Shown: positions 51,631 to 60,566 of the stretch, piece after piece
Layout: every line of letters starts with the position of its first letter
Numbering within the stretch: position 1 is the first letter of the stretch
Origin: Enterovirga aerilata
Lineage (GTDB): Bacteria > Pseudomonadota > Alphaproteobacteria > Rhizobiales > Beijerinckiaceae
Direction of reading: 5' to 3'
Assembly: GCF_013044135.1 (NCBI RefSeq)
Contig: NZ_JABEPP010000007.1
Span: 186,001-250,000, forward strand
DNA length: 64,000 bases
Notes under the pieces: model-generated
Database searches by the model: none
Told to the model about the DNA's origin: nothing
The model's input: the letters and a program-made list of their open reading frames with translations, nothing else
Made by a program: the position numbers and the translations under genes

Positions 51631-52845
51631 ATGGCGCCGAGGCTGCGTGACATGTTGTTGGCAGGGGTGATGCTCGCCGTGAGCGGCGGCGGCGCCCTGG
51701 CCGATATCCCGAACAGGCTGCTCAAGGTCGGGGTGCTGACCGACATGTCGGGGCCGTTCGCGAGCCAAGCCGGCCAGGGCTCCTTCGTCGCCGCGCAGAT
51801 GGCTGCGGAGGACTTCGCCAAGGAGGCGGGCGACCTGAAGGTCGAGATCGTCGCGGCCGACCACCAGAACAAGCCCGATGTCGGCTCCGCGATCGTACGG
51901 CGCTGGATCGACCAGGAGAACGTCAACACCGTCGTCGACCTGCCGAATTCCGGGGTCGCGCTGGCGATCTCGGCACTGCTCGACGACCGTAATATCCCGA
52001 CCATGGCCTCGGGCACTGCCACGTCCGACATGACGGGCAAGTTCTGCAAGAAGACCACCGTCCAATGGGCGCACGACACCTGGGCGCTCGGCAACGGCAT
52101 GGGCAAGGCGGTCACCAAGGCCGGCGGCAAGAAGTGGTTCTTCATCGCCTATGATTACGCGCTCGGTCAGGCGCTCGAGCGCGACACCTCCGAGGCGGTG
52201 AAGAAGGCCGGCGGAACGGTCGTCGGGAGCGTGAAGCATCCGCTCGGGACGACCGACTTCTCGTCCTACATCCTGCAAGCCCAGTCGTCCGGGGCGGATG
52301 TGATCGCACTCGGCGGCACGGGCGTAGACGCCATCAATGCGATCAAGCAGATGGGCGAGTTCGGCGTCATCCAGAAGGGCATGCAGCTCGCCGCGCTGTT
52401 CATCCAGATCTCCGACGTGCAGGCGATTGGGCTCGACCAAGCGAAGGGCCTGATCGTCACCGAGTCCTTCTATTGGGACCTGAACGACCGTACCCGTGAA
52501 TGGTCGAGGCGCTTCTCCGCGCGCATGAACGGCAAGATGCCGACCGTGAACCATGCCTCGACCTATTCGGCGACGCTCGCCTACCTGCGCGCCGCCAAGG
52601 CCGCCGACTCCGTGCAGGGTGACAAGATCGTGGCCCAGATGCAGAAGATGACGTTCGACGACCCAACCTACGGCAAGGTGACGGTCCGGCCGGACGGGCG
52701 CGCGGTGCACGAGATGTTCGTCTTCAAGGTCAAGGACCCGTCCCAGTCCAAGTCGAAGGACGACGTCTACGATCTCCTGGAGACGATCCCCGCCGAGGAA
52801 GCGTTCCGGCCGATAAAGGACGGCGGCTGCCCGCTCATCAAGTAA
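51631..52845 (+). CDS. Liv-type substrate-binding protein of the aromatic cluster
   Basis: A 404-residue Peripla_BP_6 protein with a Sec signal (MLLAGVMLAVSGGGALA, cleavage near residue 25) and a mature start LLKVGVLTDMSGPFASQ, the pattern of binding proteins for aromatic acids and amides. GTTDFSSYILQAQSSGADVI and NGKMPTVNHASTYSATLAY are typical. No permease or ATPase genes are attached, so it must use a Liv system elsewhere, possibly one of the two in this window. It is bracketed by the tandem operators upstream and a terminator downstream. Confidence 0.9.
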   Translation: MAPRLRDMLLAGVMLAVSGGGALADIPNRLLKVGVLTDMSGPFASQAGQGSFVAAQMAAEDFAKEAGDLKVEIVAADHQNKPDVGSAIVRRWIDQENVNTVVDLPNSGVALAISALLDDRNIPTMASGTATSDMTGKFCKKTTVQWAHDTWALGNGMGKAVTKAGGKKWFFIAYDYALGQALERDTSEAVKKAGGTVVGSVKHPLGTTDFSSYILQAQSSGADVIALGGTGVDAINAIKQMGEFGVIQKGMQLAALFIQISDVQAIGLDQAKGLIVTESFYWDLNDRTREWSRRFSARMNGKMPTVNHASTYSATLAYLRAAKAADSVQGDKIVAQMQKMTFDDPTYGKVTVRPDGRAVHEMFVFKVKDPSQSKSKDDVYDLLETIPAEEAFRPIKDGGCPLIK

Positions 52846-52867
52846 GGCGATCCACCGTCGTCGAAGC

Positions 52868-52893
52868 CGCCGGGTCCTCCGGCGGCTTTCCAT
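52868..52893 (+). terminator. Rho-independent terminator after the binding-protein gene
   Basis: AAGCCGCCGG (52868-52877) and CCGGCGGCTT (52883-52892) form a perfect ten-base stem with a five-base loop and the right arm runs into TTT. Textbook shape. Confidence 0.8.
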
Positions 52894-52928
52894 TGATGGC
52901 CGGGCTTCCCGGCCCGCGAGCCTCACGC

Positions 52929-53699
52929 ATGCTCTGGTCGTCGCTCAAGGCCTCCGAACTCACCGCGCTCGCCGCCAGGGATGCGATCGTCGTCGTGCCG
53001 CTCGCATCCTGCGAGAACCACGGGCCGCATCTCGCGACCGGGGTGGACATGATCCTTGTCACGGAGGTCGCACGGCGCGCGGCCGAACGTGCCTCCGCGC
53101 ACCGGCCGGTCGTCGTGGTGCCCACGGTCTGGTGCGGGCTCGCCGAGATGCATATGAGCCTCGGCGGTACGATCACGGTCGACGTGCCGGTCTACTACGA
53201 CCTGCTCCGCAGCATCTGCCGGTCGATCAAGCGCCAGGGCTTCAAAAACATCCTCCTCGTTAACGGCCACGGCGGCAACACGCATGTGCTGAACGGATTC
53301 GTGAACGATTTCGGGGCCGAGCTCGATGCGGCGATCGCGGTGGCGACCTATTGGCAGCTCGCGGCCGAGGCCTTCGGGACGATCCTGGAGGACCAGAGGA
53401 ATGTCGAGCATGCCTGCGAGGGGGAGACCTCCATGATGCTCACGCTGGCTCCCGAGCTGTGCGACCCCTCCGAGTTCGGGAACGCGGTCGGGCCGGAACC
53501 GGCGAACCCGTCCCATGTCGAGGTGGCCGGCAGTCTCGCGGTTCACCGCTGGCGCTCCTTCGAGGCGCGGACGAGCCACGGCGCGCTCGGCAACCCGACC
53601 CGCGCCACGGCGGAGAAGGGGGAGCGCCTGCTCGAGGCGGCCGCGGATGCCATCGCGGATCTCCTCCGGAACGACCGGTTCTGGGCTATGAGCTACTGA
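52929..53699 (+). CDS. Creatininase family protein (second copy)
   Basis: A 256-residue cytoplasmic creatininase-fold protein. ENHGPHLATGVD, LVNGHGGNTHVLN and EGETSMMLTL carry the metal ligands. ATG 52929 is chosen; ATG 52896 is in frame but sits on the foot of the terminator. It lacks the export signal of the first copy (41312-42214) and is otherwise only distantly similar, so the two are not recent duplicates. It lies after the terminator and before the FAH-family gene, with no TTTCGAAA site of its own seen. Confidence 0.83.
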   Translation: MLWSSLKASELTALAARDAIVVVPLASCENHGPHLATGVDMILVTEVARRAAERASAHRPVVVVPTVWCGLAEMHMSLGGTITVDVPVYYDLLRSICRSIKRQGFKNILLVNGHGGNTHVLNGFVNDFGAELDAAIAVATYWQLAAEAFGTILEDQRNVEHACEGETSMMLTLAPELCDPSEFGNAVGPEPANPSHVEVAGSLAVHRWRSFEARTSHGALGNPTRATAEKGERLLEAAADAIADLLRNDRFWAMSY

Positions 53700-53864
53700 G
53701 CTGTTTGCTTGAAACGGCCCGGCGACGGGGCAGAAGCGAGCCGGATTCTCCAGGCAGAGCACGGGCGGGGAGGGCGCTCCGGCGTTTCCCGGTTGACGGC
53801 GCCCCGCAACGATGGTTCCGCGGCGTGCCGGCCGTTCGGACGGCTGTGTCCGGGAACTCAGACG

Positions 53865-54731
53865 ATGCGCTTCTCCTCCGTCCGCACGGCTCAAGGCGAT
53901 ACGCTTGCGGCAAGACGCGACGGCGGCCTCTACGACCTGCGCCGGGTCGATCCCAGCCTTCCCGACGGCGTCGGCCCGCTCGTGGTGGGCGGGCCGGAAC
54001 TCATGGAGCGCGCCGCCAAAGCTGCCGAGAGCGCAACCGCGGCGGCGCGGCTCGACGAAAGCTCGGCCCGCTACCGCCCGGTGATCGAGCGCCCGGGCAA
54101 GATCATCTGCATCGGCCGCAACTACGCGGCCCATGCGCGGGAGGGCGGCGCCGAGCCCCTCGACTACCCGGACGTCTTCATGCGCGGCGCGAATTCGCTG
54201 GTCGCGCATGGCGAATCCCTCGTCCGGCCGCGCTGCTCGGACAAGTTCGACTACGAGGGCGAACTCGCCTTCGTGATCGGCCGCAGGGCGCGCCATGTGA
54301 GCCGGGAGGACGCCTACGCGGTCATCGCCGGCTATTCGGTGTTCAACGAGGGCTCGGTCCGCGACTACCAGCGCAAGGCGACCCAGTGGACCATGGGCAA
54401 GAACTTCGACGGGACGGGGGGCTTCGGGCCGGATCTCGTGACGCCGGACGAACTGCCCGCGGGGGCGGAGGGGCTCCGCCTTACGACGACGCTCAACGGC
54501 CGGCTCATGCAGGACGGGAATACGCGAGACTTCATCTTCCCCGTCGCGCAGGTGGTCGTGATCCTGACGGAGGCGATGACGCTCGAGCCCGGCGATGTCG
54601 TCCTCACCGGGACGCCCGCCGGGGTCGGCTATGCGCGGAACCCGCCCGTCTTCTTGAAGCCGGGCGACGTCGTCGAAGTGACGATCGAGACCGTCGGCAC
54701 CCTGCGCAACACGGTGCGGGACGAGGCTTGA
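53865..54731 (+). CDS. Fumarylacetoacetate hydrolase (FAH) family protein
   Basis: A 288-residue FAH-fold enzyme: an N-terminal 65-residue domain, then CIGRNYAAHAREGG, FDYEGELAFVIGRRARHV (metal Glu pair), NFDGTGGFGPDLV and VLTGTPAGVGYARNPPVFLKPGD. The family includes the HpaG isomerase/decarboxylase of homoprotocatechuate breakdown, so it could supply the decarboxylation step that the cluster otherwise lacks between the muconate and the hydratase. Acylpyruvate or other C-C bond hydrolysis is the alternative. ATG 53865; the upstream open frame is not protein-like. Confidence 0.88.
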   Translation: MRFSSVRTAQGDTLAARRDGGLYDLRRVDPSLPDGVGPLVVGGPELMERAAKAAESATAAARLDESSARYRPVIERPGKIICIGRNYAAHAREGGAEPLDYPDVFMRGANSLVAHGESLVRPRCSDKFDYEGELAFVIGRRARHVSREDAYAVIAGYSVFNEGSVRDYQRKATQWTMGKNFDGTGGFGPDLVTPDELPAGAEGLRLTTTLNGRLMQDGNTRDFIFPVAQVVVILTEAMTLEPGDVVLTGTPAGVGYARNPPVFLKPGDVVEVTIETVGTLRNTVRDEA

Positions 54732-54808
54732 GGGAGGGGAGGGGTTTTCGCGGCGGGCCGGCCCGGCTTAAGGAGCGGCATCTTCCCGCTCCGCTCCGAT
54801 CGAGTGCC

Positions 54809-55864
54809 GTGGCTGCTACATATCCCCGTCGCGACAGCGACGCGCGTTTCGGCGCGCTCTCCTTTCCGGCTCTGCTCGCGGATATCGGCGGCACCTTCGC
54901 CAGATTCGCCTTGTTGGAGGAGCCCGATGCGGCTTTCGCGCTTCTCGCCAAGGTGCCGACGTCCTCCTATCCGGACGCGGTCGCCGCGATCTCGGCAGCT
55001 CTCGCAGGCCACGCGGGCCCGCGTCCCGTTTCAGCCGTGATAGCGGCGGCCGGGCGCGTCGCGGACGGAACCGTCCAGCTCACGAACGCGGCCTGGCGCA
55101 TCGATCCGGCGGAGATCGGCCAGGCCTTCGGGCTGGAGCAGGTCGTGCTTCTCAACGACTACGCGGCCACCGCCGCCGGGCTGCAGGACATGTGCCGTCG
55201 GGATGGGGACGATGTCCGGCGGATCGGGCCGGCAGGTCCTGCGCCGGGACCGCAGGTGGTGCTCGGGCCGGGAACGGGGTTCGGCGCCTCGGCGGCGGTG
55301 TCGTTCGGGGACGAGACCGTGCTCCACTCTACGGAAGCGGGCCATGCCGAGCTCGGGCCGGCGACCGAGACGGACTTCGCACTCTGGCCGCTGATCGAGC
55401 GCGTTCAGGGCCGGATCACGGTCGAGGCGCTCCTGTCGGGACCGGGGCTCGTCCGGCTTTATCGTGCGGTCGCGCGGCGGCGTGGATGCGGGTCGGCAAA
55501 CGACACCCCGGCCGCGGTGGTCGCCGCGGGCCTCGACGGTTCCGACACGGTCGCGGCCGAGACGCTGCGCCGCTTCGCGGCGGTGCTCGGCCGGTTCGCG
55601 GGCGATCTCGCGCTGGTCTTCGGAGCGACCGGCGGGGTCCTGATCGCGGGCGGGATCGCGCCGCGCATCGCCAGAATCCTCGACGAGGGCGAATTCCGGG
55701 CGGCGTTCGAGCGGAAAGCGCCGTTCGCAGAGGCGATGCGGGGCGTTCCGACCTACCTCATCATCCATCCCGAGCCGGTGCTCGCGGGGCTCCGTGCCTT
55801 CGCGGCCGCGCCCGGTCGCTTCATCGTCCAGGCCGGGCGCTGGAGCGCAGACGACGGCGCCTGA
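54809..55864 (+). CDS. glk: Glucokinase
   Basis: A 351-residue member of the bacterial (non-ROK) glucokinase family: LLADIGGTFARFAL for ATP, QLTNAAWRID, VLLNDYAATAAGL with the catalytic Asp, VLGPGTGFG, EAGHAELGP and LIAGGIAPR. It makes glucose 6-phosphate from ATP and glucose. GTG 54809 is the best start; no ATG is in frame nearby. It lies 77 bases after the FAH gene and is a housekeeping gene bordering the aromatic cluster rather than part of it. Confidence 0.93.
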   Translation: MAATYPRRDSDARFGALSFPALLADIGGTFARFALLEEPDAAFALLAKVPTSSYPDAVAAISAALAGHAGPRPVSAVIAAAGRVADGTVQLTNAAWRIDPAEIGQAFGLEQVVLLNDYAATAAGLQDMCRRDGDDVRRIGPAGPAPGPQVVLGPGTGFGASAAVSFGDETVLHSTEAGHAELGPATETDFALWPLIERVQGRITVEALLSGPGLVRLYRAVARRRGCGSANDTPAAVVAAGLDGSDTVAAETLRRFAAVLGRFAGDLALVFGATGGVLIAGGIAPRIARILDEGEFRAAFERKAPFAEAMRGVPTYLIIHPEPVLAGLRAFAAAPGRFIVQAGRWSADDGA

Positions 55865-55892
55865 GCCGCAGGTCCGGCCGATCTCCGCCGGG

Positions 55893-56318
55893 CTACGCGA
55901 TGCAGCCGAGGAGGGTCGAGACCCTTCCGTCGCCCCATAGCGGGAGCAGAAGCCGCGAATACCCGCTCTCCTCGGAGCGCCACAGCGTCGGCCCACCTGC
56001 CTCCAGGGTGGCGCTCAGCTGGGCGAGGAGGAAGTCGAAGGGGGCGCCGCGCCCGATCTCGTCCGCAAAGCACCCTTCCAGGTCGTGCTTGCCCCAGCGG
56101 CGCGCGACCTCGTCTCCGGCCTCAGCGAAGCGGAAGCGCGGCGGCAGGTCCATGGCCTCGATGAGCACCGTCTTTCCGGCGATCTCGCCAAGGGCCGCCA
56201 GACTGAGATCGTCCGCGAAGGGCATCGTCGCCTCACCCCGCTTCAGGCCCTCCCAATAGGCGAGAACCCGCTCGATATCGGATGGAAGATCCTGGTCGAG
56301 GGGAAAGGGCGATCGCAT
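55893..56318 (-). CDS. PAS-domain protein (PAS_5-like)
   Basis: A 141-residue single-domain protein. The order MPFADDLSLAALGEIAG, LIEAMDLPPRFRFAEAGDEV, and SRLLLPLWGDG with a final STLLGCI is the layout of the alphaproteobacterial PAS_5 family: one PAS fold with no output domain. It probably binds a ligand or another protein. Weak ribosome binding site before ATG 56318. It sits alone downstream of the Crp/Fnr and kinase pair, separated by 182 bases with no ORF I trust. Confidence 0.78.
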   Translation of the reverse strand: MRSPFPLDQDLPSDIERVLAYWEGLKRGEATMPFADDLSLAALGEIAGKTVLIEAMDLPPRFRFAEAGDEVARRWGKHDLEGCFADEIGRGAPFDFLLAQLSATLEAGGPTLWRSEESGYSRLLLPLWGDGRVSTLLGCIA

Positions 56319-56500
56319 CGTGGACCTGTTTCGTCTCGCTGGGGCTCAGACGGTCATAAAGCGTGCCGCGGCCGGCGGCTATGGCGCGCGGCATGGTTCC
56401 GAAGTCCTGAAGATCGGCCTTCCGCCGCCAGTCCGGGAAGCGGGACGGACCGACCGGTCGCGCCGAGGCGGCGGCTCATCGTCGGCGCCGGTGACGTGCG

Positions 56501-57316
56501 TCAGGCGCGGCTTTCAGGTTGACGTGGCGAGGCCTCGGCCAGGAGATGCGGAGAGACGCTCGCCTCGCTCTCTGTGCGGTCGTGTCTCAGGTGGAGATAA
56601 CCGGGCTCGAAGAGGGCGGCCGCCTGGAGGGCGCTCAGGCTTGGGATCGTGAGCGACTTGGTGCTGAGCTCGACGAGCCCGGCTCTGCGAAGCTCCTGCA
56701 GAGTCCGGTTCACGTGAACATCCGACAGCCCGACCGCAGCTGCGAGGTCGGCCTGGGTTGGCGGAAACACGCATGTATTGCCGCTCGCCAGCCCCACGAG
56801 GCGCAGCCGAACGAAGATCTCGCAGAACAGGTGCGCCAGTCTCTCGAGGGCTACGCGCTGACCGAGATTGACCGTCCACTCCCGCTGGATCGACGCGTCC
56901 GATATCGTTTCGCAAAGAAGCGCCCGCGCGACCGACGGGGAGGACGAGATCAGGTCGTCAACGACATTGGGCGCGAGTTCCGCATAGGCGACGGTAGTCA
57001 GCGCCGCAACGGAGTGGTCCATGCGGGGGACATACCTCATGTTGAAGTCGCAGCTGTCCCCCGGAAGAAGGAAAGCGAGGATCTGCCGCCGGCCGTCCTC
57101 CAGCATCTTGTAGCGGCACGCCCAGCCGGAGAGGATCATGCGCAGGCCGCCCGGCCGGTCTCCCTCGCAAATGAGATCCTCCCGCGGTCGCGCATGGCGG
57201 GCATGCGCCAGAACGACACGCTCCAGCGTTGCAGCGTCCTGATCCGTAAGCGGCGAGAGTGCGTCAAGCTTGCGGACGAGCGCGTCCGCACCAGGTGAGG
57301 AGCCGGCCGAATTCAT
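56501..57316 (-). CDS. Crp/Fnr family transcriptional regulator
   Basis: A 271-residue protein with an N-terminal cNMP-like beta barrel (ICEGDRPGGLRMILSGWACR, LPGDSCDFN) and a C-terminal winged helix (TQADLAAAVGLSDVHVNRTL). It does not have the FNR cysteine set or the FixK recognition helix. Proteins of this shape in Hyphomicrobiales often follow sensor kinases and respond to light or stress. Its ATG lies inside the end of the kinase gene (4-base overlap), so the kinase and regulator are translated together. The tail (SEASVSPHLLAEASP) is low in complexity. Confidence 0.9.
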   Translation of the reverse strand: MNSAGSSPGADALVRKLDALSPLTDQDAATLERVVLAHARHARPREDLICEGDRPGGLRMILSGWACRYKMLEDGRRQILAFLLPGDSCDFNMRYVPRMDHSVAALTTVAYAELAPNVVDDLISSSPSVARALLCETISDASIQREWTVNLGQRVALERLAHLFCEIFVRLRLVGLASGNTCVFPPTQADLAAAVGLSDVHVNRTLQELRRAGLVELSTKSLTIPSLSALQAAALFEPGYLHLRHDRTESEASVSPHLLAEASPRQPESRA

Positions 57317-60300
57317 GGCGCGGCTCGCCAGGCCGGCATGACGGTCCGCCCGGTCAACGGAATCGTGATGGAGCAGCGCAGCCCCGATGGTTCGTAGGCG
57401 AGCACGGTCCTTGCCGTCAGCTCGAAGGCTAGCGTCCGCTCCAGGAGCTCGGTCCCGAAGCCGCGCCGCTCAGGCGGGCGCTCGATGGGCACTCCGCCGA
57501 GCTCGCGCCATTCGAGGGCGAGCTCCGGTGTTGCTCCGGACCTTATCGACCAGCTCACCTCGACCGTGCCCTTCGGCGCCGAGAGCGCGCCGTATTTCAC
57601 GGCATTCGTCGCGAGCTCGTGGATGGCGAGGCCTAGCGTCTCGGCCGCCTTGGGCTGCAGCCGGAGAGCAGGGCCCGAGATCCGCACCTGCTCGGCCTCC
57701 TGCGCCCGGTAGGCCATAAGCTCGTCGGCCACCAGGTATTCGAGGTCGACGCCCGCCTCCGGATCGCGCGTGACGAGCGCCTGCGTCCGCGCGAAGGCGT
57801 TAAGACGCCCGTCGAGATGCATGGCGAAATCCTCGACGGTGGAGCTCGTCTCCGCCGTCCGACGGACGATCGAGCGCACCACCCCGAGGGTGTTGCGGAC
57901 GCGGTGCTGCAGCTCGGCGAGCAGCATCCGGGTGCGCTCCTCCGCGCGGGTGATCGCTGTTACGTCGACGAAGGTCATCACGACGCCCGCAATGTAGTTC
58001 TCGACGGAGCGGTAGGGCAGGATGCGGGCGATGTAGCGCGTGCCCGTATCGGGCGCCGTCACCTCCCGCTCCACGCTCGCGAGCGTGCGGACGACGCGGC
58101 GCGCATCGCCGAACAGATCCTCGATCGGGATCTTCGCCTTGATATGCGCGATTGGCCGACCGATGTCGGTCTCCACAAGGTGGAAGACCTGCGTCACGGT
58201 CGGGGTGAAGTTCATCACTTTCAAGTCGTTGTCGAGGAAGATCGTCGCGATCTGGGTGGATTCGAGGAAGTTCTTCAGGTCGCTCGTCGCGCGGGTCAGT
58301 TCCTGCACGCGATGGTGCAGCTCGCCATTGACGGTGGTCAGCTCCTCGTTGACCGATTGCAGCTCCTCGCGCGAGGTCTCGAGCTCCTCATTCGCCGACT
58401 GCAACTCCTCGTTGAGGGACTGGTACTCCTCGTTGGAGGATTTCAGCTCCTCGTTGGTGCTCTCCAGCTCCTCGATCGTGGATTGGAGGCGGTCATGCGT
58501 CGTGCGGAGTTCCGCCTCCAGCCGCTCCACATGCTCCGAGCGGACGAGGGTCGGATCCTGGAGATCGCCGGCGTTCTCCGGGCGGACCGGGCCGTCCTTG
58601 AAGACGACCACGAGGCTGCGGGGCCCGCCGGGCCGCTCCTGCAGGACCTCGACATTGATGTCGACCAGCATGCGGTCGCCGTTCAGGCCCATCTGGACGC
58701 GCTCGGCATGCCCGGCGTCGTTCCGCTCCAGGGCGCGGTTGAGGGCAGCGCGCAGCTCGAGGCGGAGGTCGCGATGGACGAGGTTGAGGAGGTCGAGCGT
58801 CGCGGCTCCGGCCGAGGGTTCGAGGTAGCGCCCGGTCCGGCCGGAGAAATGCAGCACCTGGAAGTGCTCGTCCGTGATGACATAGGCAGGCGCGTAGCGT
58901 TCGGCGACCCGCTGCGCCCGCCGCTCCAGTCCGGCGTCAGGCGTGCGCGGCCGCGAAGATGGAGGCTCGACCGCCGACCGCGCCACCGTCGTGATGGGAA
59001 ATTGCGGCGGAACCCGACTGCCGGCATCCAGGCGCTTGAAGATGCGCGCCCGGCGATCCACGGGAACGAACAGCTTCGGATGTCTGGTGACGTTCTCAGA
59101 ATTGCCGAGGAACAGGTACCGCTCCGGTAGAAGAGCGAAGTGGAACAGAGGTATGACGCGGTTCTGCAGCTCGGCGTTGAGATAGATCAGAAGGTTGCGG
59201 CAGGAGATCAGATCGAGCCGGGAAAAGGGAGCATCCTTCAGCACATTGTGCTGGGAGAAGATGCACATCTCCCGCAACTCCCGGACGATGCAATAGGTGT
59301 CCCCCTCGCGCACGAACCAGCGCGCGAGTCGCTCTGGCGAAAGTTCGGCCTCGATATTCGTCCGGTAGCGTCCCACGCGAGCGGCCGCGAGTGCTCGGCC
59401 GTCGAGATCGGTTGCGAAGATCTGCACCTGCGGCGGCGATTCGAGCGTCGCCATGTGCTCGCGCAGGAGGATGCCGATCGAATAGGCCTCCTCGCCGGTC
59501 GCACAGCCGAGCACCCAGACGCGGACTTGGCTGCCCGCACGCTTGCCGTCGAACAGCTTGGGAATGACCTCCGTCTCCAGGACCTCGAATTCGCGCTTGT
59601 CGCGGAAGAACTGGGTGACCCCGATCAGGAGATCGTTGAAAAGCTTGGTAACCTCGTCCTTGTCTGTCCTGAGGAACTCGACGTACTCGGCGACATCGTT
59701 GATCTGCACGACCTGCATCCGCCGCTGGACCCGGCGCAGGAACGTGTTCTGCTTGTAGCCGTGGAAGTCGTTCCCGGTCTTGTTGCGCAGGATCTCCGCG
59801 ATGCGGGTGAGCGAGGCGCCGGCGGAGGCCAGCATGGCATCAAAGCCCTGCCGTTCCTCGAGCCGCTGCAGGTTTCGCATATAGGCCGCGACCTGCGAGC
59901 CGATCTCTCCAAGAGGGAGAAGAAGGTCTGCGATCGCGGCTGGAGTGCGTGCATCGGCGAGATGCTCGAGACTGTTCGCCGGCGCCTCCGCGATGGCGAG
60001 TCCGCCCTGGTCCTTGAGCGCTGCAACGCCCAGCGTCCCGTCTCCGTTCGTGCCGGCGAGGAGCACGCCGATAGCCCTCTGCGCGTGGGACTGGGCGAGC
60101 GACACGAGGAAGCTGTCGATCGTGCCGCGCTCGCCGGGCGGCTGTTCCGCCTGCCGGACGCTCAGAACCCCATCCTGGATGGTGGTGATCGTGTCCGGAG
60201 CGCAGAGATAGATCTGTCCGGCCTCGATCCGCGCTCCGTCCCTGGCCGGAGTGATCCGGGGGCCGAGGTTCCCGCCGGCCAGCCCCTCGAGCCAGCTTTC

Positions 60301-60492
60301 GCTTAAGGCCTCCCGGTGCTGGAGCACGACCACGACCGCGACCTCCTCCTGCCGGGCGAGATCGGCGAGCAGCCTCTCCAGCTTCTGGGCGGAGCCCACC
60401 GATGCACCCACGCCCACGACGACCGGGCTCCCGGCAGGAGCGGATGGGCGTTCCTGTTCAGACCCGGCGGTATGGTCGTTGTCCGACGTCAT
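57313..60492 (-). CDS. CheB/CheR/PAS/HWE hybrid sensor histidine kinase
   Basis: A 1059-residue soluble protein. Domains in order: CheB methylesterase (about 20-200; GVGASVGS, LQHREA, GTNGDGTLG supply Ser, His, Asp); CheR methyltransferase (about 215-470; FLRRVQRRMQV, WVLGCATGEEAYS, DLISCRNLLIY); PAS (about 520-640); a long coiled coil of repeated EEL units (about 660-740); a second PAS (about 745-860); and an HWE kinase (LQHRVRNTLGVVR with the phospho-His, HELATNAVKYGALS, LEWRELGG with the W-x-E). It has no receiver or methyl-accepting domain. It likely senses through PAS and signals to a separate regulator. Confidence 0.93.
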   Translation of the reverse strand: MTSDNDHTAGSEQERPSAPAGSPVVVGVGASVGSAQKLERLLADLARQEEVAVVVVLQHREALSESWLEGLAGGNLGPRITPARDGARIEAGQIYLCAPDTITTIQDGVLSVRQAEQPPGERGTIDSFLVSLAQSHAQRAIGVLLAGTNGDGTLGVAALKDQGGLAIAEAPANSLEHLADARTPAAIADLLLPLGEIGSQVAAYMRNLQRLEERQGFDAMLASAGASLTRIAEILRNKTGNDFHGYKQNTFLRRVQRRMQVVQINDVAEYVEFLRTDKDEVTKLFNDLLIGVTQFFRDKREFEVLETEVIPKLFDGKRAGSQVRVWVLGCATGEEAYSIGILLREHMATLESPPQVQIFATDLDGRALAAARVGRYRTNIEAELSPERLARWFVREGDTYCIVRELREMCIFSQHNVLKDAPFSRLDLISCRNLLIYLNAELQNRVIPLFHFALLPERYLFLGNSENVTRHPKLFVPVDRRARIFKRLDAGSRVPPQFPITTVARSAVEPPSSRPRTPDAGLERRAQRVAERYAPAYVITDEHFQVLHFSGRTGRYLEPSAGAATLDLLNLVHRDLRLELRAALNRALERNDAGHAERVQMGLNGDRMLVDINVEVLQERPGGPRSLVVVFKDGPVRPENAGDLQDPTLVRSEHVERLEAELRTTHDRLQSTIEELESTNEELKSSNEEYQSLNEELQSANEELETSREELQSVNEELTTVNGELHHRVQELTRATSDLKNFLESTQIATIFLDNDLKVMNFTPTVTQVFHLVETDIGRPIAHIKAKIPIEDLFGDARRVVRTLASVEREVTAPDTGTRYIARILPYRSVENYIAGVVMTFVDVTAITRAEERTRMLLAELQHRVRNTLGVVRSIVRRTAETSSTVEDFAMHLDGRLNAFARTQALVTRDPEAGVDLEYLVADELMAYRAQEAEQVRISGPALRLQPKAAETLGLAIHELATNAVKYGALSAPKGTVEVSWSIRSGATPELALEWRELGGVPIERPPERRGFGTELLERTLAFELTARTVLAYEPSGLRCSITIPLTGRTVMPAWRAAP

Positions 60493-60566
60493 GATCTGAA
60501 GGTTTCAGGCCGAGCTTCGCGGTGCGCAGGACGGGCCGCCCACGCTGCACCCGCCACGACCTTTTC

